A stretch of DNA of 23,861 nt from a virus. The position numbers were made by a program, and so were the translations under genes. The stretch covers positions 1-23,861 of IMG/VR virus record IMGVR_UViG_3300000101_000174. The stretch is one strand, 5' to 3'. Each line of letters begins with the position of its first letter. Positions within the stretch are counted from its first letter, which is position 1. Of this stretch, positions 1 to 7,037 are shown piece by piece. Below the pieces are notes generated by a model. It did no database searches, had not been told where the DNA came from, and saw only the letters and a list, made by a program, of their open reading frames with translations.

Positions 1-836
1 CTTACATTTGTTCCGTCAAACTTTACAAAACTTCCTGTTGCATCTCCTACATAAAATCTTGGTGTACCACTGTTGTACTCTAACTGTATACCTCTATTTC
101 CAAAAGTAGAATCGTTAATTGAGATACTTTCATTGGCTGCGTCTAAAACTATATTTGTAGACTTTGCTATTGTACTATTCGTAATACTCCATCCAGCAAT
201 ATTACCGCCGTTAAAAAGAACAGATGATCCTGTTATATCTCCATTTCCTTTTATGTTAAAATTTGAAGCTGATATGAAGTGGTCTGTAGCTGTTGCAGAA
301 CCAGAGATAAAAAAGGTTGGTACTCCTAGATACTCAGGTCCATGTATTGCGTCTGGTGTGATACTGAAACCTCCTATAAGTCCGGAAGAAGCTGTTATGT
401 CTCCTTCTATCACGGCTCCAGAGGCATATAAATATCCGCTAGATGAAATAGCGAAATTGGATCCAAAGTGTACGTAGTAGGGTGCTGATGCTGCTGGGTC
501 AAAATCTATATACCATTCATCAGAGGATAGATTTCCTCCATCTGAATTCATAGCTTTGGTTTTATCGTAGAATTGTCCGTTGAATAGATCAACTATCATT
601 CTACTTCCAGTAATCTGGCTGTCTGCTATATATACATCTCCAATTGATCCTCCGTTTTCTTGGAAGTCAGCAAATGCTTCTCCACCGATAGGTACAGTCG
701 CAGTTGTTCCGTCTTTCCTTTGAAGAATTAATTGATTTTCAGCGAAGGACGCTGTATAGAAGAATGATCTAAAATTTTCATCTAATTCTTCGTGTGTTAG
801 AGGTGCTCCTTTCTCGTCCCTAAATGTTAAACCCAT
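1..836 (-). CDS. tail fibre protein, partial (C-terminus beyond left edge)
   Basis: An open frame starts at the ATG at 836 and runs 278 codons to the window edge without a stop, so the C-terminal part is missing. The N-terminus (KGAPLTHEELDENF, then FFYTAS) closely matches that of the fibre protein encoded immediately upstream (KGTALTYNELDVNF, then VFYSAS). This suggests a shared adaptor that docks different fibres on the baseplate. The remainder is rich in Gly, Ser, Thr, Asn and Ile in short turns such as DITASSGLIGGF and GNGDITGSSVLF, which is typical of trimeric beta-helical fibre shafts. The 40-base gap before it holds a TATTTATAAT site (851-860) and an AAAGGG purine run ahead of the ATG. 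The receptor-binding tip or a chaperone domain would lie outside the window. Class is confident; the specific receptor role is inference. Confidence 0.75.
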   Translation of the reverse strand, partial: MGLTFRDEKGAPLTHEELDENFRSFFYTASFAENQLILQRKDGTTATVPIGGEAFADFQENGGSIGDVYIADSQITGSRMIVDLFNGQFYDKTKAMNSDGGNLSSDEWYIDFDPAASAPYYVHFGSNFAISSSGYLYASGAVIEGDITASSGLIGGFSITPDAIHGPEYLGVPTFFISGSATATDHFISASNFNIKGNGDITGSSVLFNGGNIAGWSITNSTIAKSTNIVLDAANESISINDSTFGNRGIQLEYNSGTPRFYVGDATGSFVKFDGTNV

Positions 837-850
837 AGTACATTCCCTTT

Positions 851-860
851 ATTATAAATA
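851..860 (-). promoter_or_regulatory. putative late promoter motif TATTTATAAT (site 1)
   Basis: The coding-strand sequence TATTTATAAT ends 14 bases before the ATG of the left-edge fibre gene. It is one of five such sites, one in each gap longer than 10 bases in the tail operon. It resembles T4 late promoters (TATAAATA), but the exact T4 string lies on the opposite strand. Promoter function is inferred from its repetition and from the gp55-like sigma gene upstream. Confidence 0.45.
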
Positions 861-876
861 CGCTCCAATTCTCGAA

Positions 877-2523
877 TTAGCCAGTATACATAATAAATGC
901 TAGTGAGTAAAATGTTGGAACGTGGTATGATGTTGTTATTGTGTGATTATGTCCTTGTCCTGATCCCTGGTTATTAGTTGTTCCGGTTCTCCAGTATACC
1001 CATCTGTTATCTCCGTCACTATCTCCACTACCTTTATAATGTGTTGGCCCTACATAATCTGCTCCACCAATAGTACCACTAGAACCTTGACCTGGGTTAT
1101 TATATTCTATATAGTAGGAATCTTTATATGAATGATTATGTGAAGGTATTTGAGTGGAGGTAAGTGTTGTTGAATTAACAGTTCCGTAGTGATCGTGATT
1201 TGTGTTACCTCCTGTAGACACAGCACTACCTGAGATTGTTGTTGTTGGAGTGCCTGTAGTATTATTGCTGGCTACTACAAATTTATTTCTCAAGTCAGGA
1301 GTTACTACTGAGTTATACGTTGAACCATTACATAGGTTCCAACCAGACGGTAGCGATTGTACTGCTCCAGACCACATGATAATACCTCCTTGCGGTATTG
1401 GAGCTGCATTTACTTGCTTTACTACATCGTTGTTTTGCTGGACTAGGAAATTATAATTGGTAGCAGAAGAAGCGTTGTCTATTGAGTTAACTGTTAGTGA
1501 GCCTGATATTGTAGCACTTTGACTAACATATAATTCTCCACTTCCTGAAATGTCTCCGCTAAATGTAGCTTTGCCATCAATATTGATATCGTCTGATCCT
1601 GTTATTTTTCCGATGACTGTTAGAACATTTCCTGTAACTGTTGCTGAAGTTCCTATTCCTATATTTCCATCTGCTGCAAAATGAGCTACCATTTTATTGT
1701 ATGTCGGTTCTGCAGATGATGATGGAGGTGCAGAAACTATACTAAACGATTCATTCCCTGTAGTAGACTGTATACCCATAAGTATATGAGCGTTGTGAGG
1801 TCCTTCTAATATAATACCACGTTCATTACCTGGTAGTAGGTTAGCACCGACATTATTCTCAATTCTAGTATTACCTGAATCCCATGTGAATAATTTAGAC
1901 CTGTAGTTATTACCGTGATCTTTCCCGAAGATTATACTTCCGCTTATTACAAAATCACCGAGAGTATTAGCTGCTCCTCTATGTAGAACTTTTCCGTCTC
2001 CTGTAACTGTAAGTAGAGGTGTTATTCCGTTATATAGTTCAATATTTGCATTACTATCTGAGAAATTATTTCTAAGTATTAAATCTTTAGTAGTACCTCC
2101 GTATGTAATAGTTGCGTTAGCAGAATCTGTTCCTATTTTGAAATTAGATCCATCTTTTAAATATACATCACCACCCTCTACTCTTAACTTCTCTCCTGTT
2201 GCAGCAGTGGTAGCTCCTAATACTAAAGCATCTACTCCTGTGCTGTTATCGTATACAATTGCGGATGCTCCTCCAAATTGTGTTGGGTTTAATTTAAACT
2301 GTAATTCTCCTACATTACCAGCTACTTCTGGTTGAGAGCCAGTATATGGATTAAGAGGTATATTAATAGTGCTTGCAGATTGAACTGCACTTCCTGTGTA
2401 ATACAAACTTAACTGACTTAAATCAGATGAAAGTGATGCTGAGTAAAATACTGAGCTAAAATTAACATCTAATTCGTTGTATGTTAATGCTGTTCCTTTG
2501 TTTGATCTTAGTGTTATTGCCAT
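877..2523 (-). CDS. tail fibre protein with C-terminal phage tail collar domain
   Basis: This 548-aa fibre has an N-terminal adaptor (residues 1-35) shared with the next gene, a Gly/Ser/Thr-rich beta shaft (about 40-370), and a phage tail-collar domain at about 376-548. The collar part starts with PIPQGGIIMWSG, continues with LPSGWNLCNGS and TPDLRNKF, and contains three His-x-His motifs (HDH at 443-445, HNH at 462-464, HNH at 525-527). In T4 gp12 and gp37 such His pairs bind metal ions in the intertwined trimer, so this is probably a trimeric receptor-binding fibre. It begins two bases after the stop of the 347-aa gene, in the same operon. No reverse transcriptase or template repeat for tip diversification was seen nearby. 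Confidence 0.85.
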   Translation of the reverse strand: MAITLRSNKGTALTYNELDVNFSSVFYSASLSSDLSQLSLYYTGSAVQSASTINIPLNPYTGSQPEVAGNVGELQFKLNPTQFGGASAIVYDNSTGVDALVLGATTAATGEKLRVEGGDVYLKDGSNFKIGTDSANATITYGGTTKDLILRNNFSDSNANIELYNGITPLLTVTGDGKVLHRGAANTLGDFVISGSIIFGKDHGNNYRSKLFTWDSGNTRIENNVGANLLPGNERGIILEGPHNAHILMGIQSTTGNESFSIVSAPPSSSAEPTYNKMVAHFAADGNIGIGTSATVTGNVLTVIGKITGSDDINIDGKATFSGDISGSGELYVSQSATISGSLTVNSIDNASSATNYNFLVQQNNDVVKQVNAAPIPQGGIIMWSGAVQSLPSGWNLCNGSTYNSVVTPDLRNKFVVASNNTTGTPTTTISGSAVSTGGNTNHDHYGTVNSTTLTSTQIPSHNHSYKDSYYIEYNNPGQGSSGTIGGADYVGPTHYKGSGDSDGDNRWVYWRTGTTNNQGSGQGHNHTITTSYHVPTFYSLAFIMYTG

Positions 2524-2525
2524 GG

Positions 2526-3569
2526 TTAAATATCTAGTTTTACTACTACCGTTGTTTCGTTATTATTTGATACAGGGACTGGTTGACCCATTTTAGCTAC
2601 AGCAATCAATTCGTTTGAATCATTATATAGTCCTACAGTAGTAAAATACGGTTTAAAGTGACTACCTGTCAGTTCTGCTTTTATAGTACCATCTGAACCT
2701 GTTACGCTGGTTGGATGAAGCGTATTATTAAATTCGCTTTCTCCTATTGGACAGTGGTAGTTATATGTATAAATAGGTTGAGATGATTGCCAAGTTACAC
2801 TTCCTGAGAAGTAATTCGCATAGTAGTTTCCTATAGCGGGGTTAGTTATTACCATAAGCCCGTGTGAGTAGATTACATTTCCAACAATTCTCTGCGGTGA
2901 AGATGCCGATAGTATTAAGTTACCGTTTTTATCATCTACTAATGTTGTTTTCCAATCGTCGAATCCTGCTACTACAAACTCATCCTGTGTTTCATTAACA
3001 TACTCCCCTTCATTAACCACATACTCACCGTCTTGTAACTCTTCTGCAGCTCCGTAGAGTGTATCTATTTCTTCGTTATAACTTTCAGAAACAAAATTTC
3101 CACCGACATCAGAAGAAGTAAATGCATAATTTGAACCTGAACCCGCAATGTCTGGTTCTATTCGTACGCTTCCTGGTTTAATGTTTGTCCCGTATAGGTT
3201 TTGCGGGATGGAGATAATAGTAAATTCAGATTCTGCTCTTCTTTGGTTCTGAGTATACGAACTTTGAAGGTAGTTTTCATATGCTGAGCCTGACATATCG
3301 TTAGAGCTACTTACAGGGCTTCCGTTTTCGAATCCTGAGTAGTATAAGTGTTTTATGCTATCGTATACTAGTTGGGTGTAGTGCTCTCTATCTGTACCTA
3401 CTAATCTTTTATCTGCTGTTGCAGGGAAGAATGCTGTAGGGCTAGATATACCTATATAAGTTTCAACTCCGTATTCATCATGTTGGCTCCCTGTTACTGT
3501 AAATCTCTTATGAGCAGTATAGGAGGTTAGAAATGAATCTTCTTTGTTTAATTTTTTGTAAGCACTCAT
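2526..3569 (-). CDS. putative virion/tail protein, paralogue of the adjacent 336-aa protein
   Basis: This 347-aa acidic protein has no named domain that I recognise. Its last 80 or so residues align with those of the gene immediately upstream: both share SEFN, TGS, then VGLYND followed by VAK, and end in VVKLDI or IRIKLDY. The N-termini also begin alike (KKLNKEDSFLTS against KKFDNEDVIVSA). This points to a tandem duplication followed by divergence in the middle. The location between baseplate genes and fibres suggests baseplate-periphery or fibre-connector components. The start ATG lies three bases after the previous stop. No signal peptide or membrane segment is visible. Structural role is inferred from position and composition. 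Confidence 0.65.
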   Translation of the reverse strand: MSAYKKLNKEDSFLTSYTAHKRFTVTGSQHDEYGVETYIGISSPTAFFPATADKRLVGTDREHYTQLVYDSIKHLYYSGFENGSPVSSSNDMSGSAYENYLQSSYTQNQRRAESEFTIISIPQNLYGTNIKPGSVRIEPDIAGSGSNYAFTSSDVGGNFVSESYNEEIDTLYGAAEELQDGEYVVNEGEYVNETQDEFVVAGFDDWKTTLVDDKNGNLILSASSPQRIVGNVIYSHGLMVITNPAIGNYYANYFSGSVTWQSSQPIYTYNYHCPIGESEFNNTLHPTSVTGSDGTIKAELTGSHFKPYFTTVGLYNDSNELIAVAKMGQPVPVSNNNETTVVVKLDI

Positions 3570-3572
3570 TCA

Positions 3573-4583
3573 TTAATAGTCAAGTTTGATTCGTATTAGT
3601 GCTTCCTTAGTAAAGTCCTTTAGTAAAGGTTTCGATAATTTAGCTACTCCTAATAGATCATTGTTATCATTATATAGTCCAACTGATGTTACATATGCTT
3701 GTGGGTTATTAACCATAGCATTATGTCTTATTTCTCCTGAGCCTGTTATATTAGAAGGGTTAGATGAGTAGTTAAATTCACTATTTCTTACTCTTACAAA
3801 TATATAATTTGAAGAAATTGTTTCTTCGGAATTTAATTTAAAGCTATCTCCAAGAGCGATTGCATTGTGTAATGCTGTATTATTTGCTCCATTGCTACTG
3901 TCGGATCCTGATAAGATTGGTAGTGTTTGAAGATTTACCTGTAGTGCTTGTGCGTTTAGTAGAAGTATACCTACATCCGGTAAAAACTTACCGTATGATG
4001 CTATATATGCTCCTGTGGTATAACCTGTTCCTAGATCATGAGATACTCCGTTTGAGCCTGATATTATTTCATACACTCTACCTACGTCGCTATAAGTAAC
4101 TGTAGAGGTTAGTCCACTGTTGTCTGTTAGATGTAGATTCTGACTGTTGTGGGTTAATGTTAGGTTGAAGGTTCCTGGTAGTAATTTTTCTTTGTATCTC
4201 GATCTATTGATTGATATCGCATAAAAGCCTTTGTTTCCCGTGTTACCTCCGTATAGAAAACTAGACTCTTCATCACCTAGTACTAATGACCTAAACTGGC
4301 CAAATATAGTGGACGATGGTGCTTTACCGGATACATTTTCGTTAAAGGGTTGTGATCCTAAACCATCTTCTGATCCGTAAGCGATTGAGTATTGAACTGC
4401 AGCAGCGGTTGAGTCTGAAGCTGTTTGATATACATTTAAATAGTAATCACCACTTGTTGATGCTTCTTGTGTTGATGATGTTACAAAGTTATCTAATTCA
4501 TAAGTGTCTGTAGACCATACTGTAGATGATACAGAGTCTGCACTTACTATTACGTCTTCATTATCGAATTTTTTAAATGACAT
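3573..4583 (-). CDS. putative virion/tail protein, paralogue of the downstream 347-aa protein
   Basis: The 336-aa product is Ser/Thr/Asn/Gly-rich with alternating hydrophobic residues, consistent with a beta-rich virion protein. The C-terminal module (from about residue 255: SNYIFVRVRNSEF, then TSVGLYNDNNDLLGVAKL) is shared with the next gene, while the central part differs. The gap from the upstream gene is six bases, so the two paralogues are probably co-transcribed and translated in similar amounts. Family membership beyond this pair is not recognised. The call rests on operon position between the 219-aa tail protein and the fibres. Confidence 0.65.
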   Translation of the reverse strand: MSFKKFDNEDVIVSADSVSSTVWSTDTYELDNFVTSSTQEASTSGDYYLNVYQTASDSTAAAVQYSIAYGSEDGLGSQPFNENVSGKAPSSTIFGQFRSLVLGDEESSFLYGGNTGNKGFYAISINRSRYKEKLLPGTFNLTLTHNSQNLHLTDNSGLTSTVTYSDVGRVYEIISGSNGVSHDLGTGYTTGAYIASYGKFLPDVGILLLNAQALQVNLQTLPILSGSDSSNGANNTALHNAIALGDSFKLNSEETISSNYIFVRVRNSEFNYSSNPSNITGSGEIRHNAMVNNPQAYVTSVGLYNDNNDLLGVAKLSKPLLKDFTKEALIRIKLDY

Positions 4584-4589
4584 ATCTTA

Positions 4590-5249
4590 TTAAGTTGTTT
4601 TCGTTATTGTAATTGGAATAGTAACTCTTGCTCCACTATCTCTACCAATTATGGTAAGTGTGCTTGTCAGTGAAGTAGAATTAGATCCGTACAGAGTGTT
4701 TACTGTTGTTCCGGTAATGTTGATAGATGTACCGATAACTGCTTTTGATACGTTTGTACCTAATGTAGTATTAGAGTTTAATCTATCTGCTTCTGATGAT
4801 GTTATTCCAACTCCGGTAAAATTTGTTAACAACCTTACGTCAGCTATTGTAGCGGAATAACCGTTAGTCTCGTATGCTTGAGTAGCTCCTAGGTAGTTAA
4901 GTGTTTGCGGTGTAATAGTAAGAGAGGCACCTTGCTTTAATGTTATAGATGCAAATCCTGCTTCTAGAATAGGTAGCTTAGCTGTTCCTCTTGGGAGTGT
5001 AGCTAGCTTATATTTCATTACTTGGTTCTCATCCGGGAATGCTTCTAATAGCGGCATATTCTCTATTGCTTCTCCAAAAAATGCTGAACCTGATGGATGA
5101 GCTGTATTATATAGAGTGTAGTCTATTTCGTCATCTGATAGTGCGAATTGAGTGATTCTAAAAGATCCGTCTCCTCGAGCGAGTAGTTCGCGTCCTTTCT
5201 TTGTTAATATTGCGTCTACTGTGACGACTGAGTTGTTAAGGTATCCCAT
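4590..5249 (-). CDS. conserved phage baseplate/tail structural protein
   Basis: This 219-aa protein starts with a segment (residues 1-45) that includes TKKGRELLARGDGSF, ITQFALSDDEIDY and then HPSG. That layout resembles virion proteins of T4-like phages that I recall only as structural or hypothetical. The second half, from about residue 95, is a Thr/Ser-rich Ig-like or beta-sandwich stretch ending ITITKTT. It is preceded by a 45-base gap containing TATTTATAAT (5268-5277), so it may start its own late transcript reading on into the two paralogues and the fibres. No catalytic motif is visible. Structural assignment is moderately sure; exact location in the virion is unknown. Confidence 0.6.
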   Translation of the reverse strand: MGYLNNSVVTVDAILTKKGRELLARGDGSFRITQFALSDDEIDYTLYNTAHPSGSAFFGEAIENMPLLEAFPDENQVMKYKLATLPRGTAKLPILEAGFASITLKQGASLTITPQTLNYLGATQAYETNGYSATIADVRLLTNFTGVGITSSEADRLNSNTTLGTNVSKAVIGTSINITGTTVNTLYGSNSTSLTSTLTIIGRDSGARVTIPITITKTT

Positions 5250-5267
5250 GTTCTAACTTTTATATAT

Positions 5268-5277
5268 ATTATAAATA
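5268..5277 (-). promoter_or_regulatory. putative late promoter motif TATTTATAAT (site 2)
   Basis: The same 10-base coding-strand string as upstream of the left-edge fibre gene, ending 18 bases before the ATG of the 219-aa protein, in the 45-base gap between it and the 564-aa gene. Confidence 0.45.
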
Positions 5278-5294
5278 TGTTGTTTTTTAATATT

Positions 5295-6989
5295 CTATAC
5301 TGTACATACAGTTTTTACTGCATCTATAAATCCTTTATCGTTTGTCGATACTATTGTGGCGCTATCTTTTAACCACACTAATTGTCTTCCTATTGGTTTA
5401 ATTCTACTTCCTTCCGTAGTGTATAGCCTTGATCCTCCAAGTCTTGTTAGTTGGGATCCGGTTGGATGTGCTACAGCTGTTGTACTGTCGTACCCTCTCT
5501 GTAAGGTTAATCTAATATATTTTGAATAAAGAACTAGTGTATTAGAAATTGGATGAATTTGTTTACGGTGGTAGTTAACGTTTAATACGAGTACCTTTTC
5601 AGTTCCTATTAGTAGTATATCTCCTTCTGTTACCAATATTCCAGGTATCGGGTCAAATCTACAGGTAGTATCGGATGCATTTGTAAGTACGTCTGGGTCT
5701 ATTATAGTGCCGACTAATCCGGACCCTACTGTAGGTTCATTTTCTTTACCGTCAAATAGAAGCGTTTCGATATCTCTATCTGCTAATGATGAACTGCAGA
5801 TTTTATTATGATCTGCTGCTAAACCACTGTATGGGTATATTGCTGCTTGGAATGATTTACCTGCTATTGCTGGAGATATACCGCTATAATCTGCTTCGGA
5901 TGTTTTTGTTCCGTTGTACCTGGCGTTTATTAAACCTGTGTCTGTATAGTTTGAGTCTTGAACTGCTGCTTTTTGTGCGTAAGGTACCTGTATACCTCTA
6001 ACTGCTGATATATTCATATATCTTCCCATTTCTCCAAAGAATGTTCCAACTTTAAAAGTATCCATAATTCCAGAAATACTATTTATTACTACTCTCTGTC
6101 TTAGTCTTAAATGTAGATTGTTTTGTGATGTAGTGTATGTTACGTTTACAGGAGTTTGGTTCTTTACTGTTTGGGTTATACCGGAGTTGTTGGTTTGGGT
6201 TAACAGTGTGGTGGTATTAACTGATGATAGGCTTGCTTCTGTGAATATATCTAGGTACAGGTACACTGTATAGCTTACAGCATTACTTAAGTTACTAAGG
6301 AAACTGCTAGGTATTGTGATGACTGGTGGTACGGGTGAGTCAAACGTATTATCAAGATCTGCTAATGTAACTGTAACCTGTGCTCCGCCTTCTCTATTTA
6401 ACTGTCTTATTGGAGAGGTTATCTCACTAACGGTTTGATTAGCTCCGGTTAATGTTGGCATTACTAGTTCTGTTTCTGCTACTTTAGAGGAACCTTCTTG
6501 ATGAAATAATGTTAAATTTACTTGGGGATTTCCAATTAATGCGTCAAAATTATCGGGGTTTACTCCTCCTGATGTTCTGTCTACATCATACCTTAGGCTA
6601 TTAGTTCTAGTATTTTCCGCATTACTTATTAACGCATTATACTGGTTATTAAAGAAAGGTTCAATTAGAAACGGATCTACAGCGATTGAAGAAGATGTAG
6701 AGCTTTGACTATCTCCTATTACTATATCCTGATTATTAAGAAAAAAGTAACCTTGTTTATCGTTTATATCTGTAATACTTAGTGCAGTATTAGCTCCGCT
6801 ACTTGAAATAGGGAGTAACACTTTATTAACTTCTGATAATGAGGGTACTATAACGTTTCCTTCAAGGTCAGTATCTGAGATAGTTATAGATCTTACGGTA
6901 ACAAAGTTACTACCGGCATCTGTTTGCACTAAGACTCGGATTTCTCCTTCTGCTGGTGCTGTGTTTGAAAAGACTCCTTGACTTGGCAT
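5295..6989 (-). CDS. putative baseplate/tail structural protein, unknown family
   Basis: This 564-aa protein has no signal peptide or membrane span. It is rich in beta-prone Ser/Thr/Val/Asn segments. A C-terminal patch reads GDILLIGTEKVLVL, then LQRGYDSTTAVAHPTGS. A 'you must encode this value, RGYDsTxAxxH' pattern like this recurs in phage baseplate or tail-tip proteins, but I cannot assign a T4 gene number. The gene follows the 1541-aa protein and is preceded by a 48-base gap with a TATTTATATA site (7001-7010), so it may head a late sub-operon. A role as a baseplate-peripheral or fibre-anchoring protein is inferred from the order. Confidence 0.6.
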   Translation of the reverse strand: MPSQGVFSNTAPAEGEIRVLVQTDAGSNFVTVRSITISDTDLEGNVIVPSLSEVNKVLLPISSSGANTALSITDINDKQGYFFLNNQDIVIGDSQSSTSSSIAVDPFLIEPFFNNQYNALISNAENTRTNSLRYDVDRTSGGVNPDNFDALIGNPQVNLTLFHQEGSSKVAETELVMPTLTGANQTVSEITSPIRQLNREGGAQVTVTLADLDNTFDSPVPPVITIPSSFLSNLSNAVSYTVYLYLDIFTEASLSSVNTTTLLTQTNNSGITQTVKNQTPVNVTYTTSQNNLHLRLRQRVVINSISGIMDTFKVGTFFGEMGRYMNISAVRGIQVPYAQKAAVQDSNYTDTGLINARYNGTKTSEADYSGISPAIAGKSFQAAIYPYSGLAADHNKICSSSLADRDIETLLFDGKENEPTVGSGLVGTIIDPDVLTNASDTTCRFDPIPGILVTEGDILLIGTEKVLVLNVNYHRKQIHPISNTLVLYSKYIRLTLQRGYDSTTAVAHPTGSQLTRLGGSRLYTTEGSRIKPIGRQLVWLKDSATIVSTNDKGFIDAVKTVCTV

Positions 6990-7000
6990 ACTCTACTTTT

Positions 7001-7010
7001 TATATAAATA
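7001..7010 (-). promoter_or_regulatory. putative late promoter motif TATTTATATA (site 3)
   Basis: Coding-strand TATTTATATA ends 11 bases before the ATG of the 564-aa gene, in the 48-base gap after the 1541-aa gene. It matches the other sites over the eight-base core TATTTATA. Confidence 0.45.
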
Positions 7011-7037
7011 TCTGTTATACATTTAATTTACGTACTA

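Noticed and set aside
427-434. TATAAATA on the plus strand inside the left-edge fibre gene
   Set aside because: It lies within coding sequence and lacks the flanking AT/TA of the gap sites, so it is taken as chance in AT-rich DNA; a second such copy is at 2768-2775.
877-1400. Diversity-generating retroelement variable region at the fibre tip
   Set aside because: No reverse transcriptase, accessory gene or near-repeat with A-specific differences is visible in the window.
5521-5580. Possible second frame anomaly in the 564-aa protein (VNYHRKQIHPISN)
   Set aside because: Neighbouring frames close quickly (stop after about a dozen codons) and the annotated reading joins smoothly to conserved-looking sequence on both sides, so evidence is too weak.
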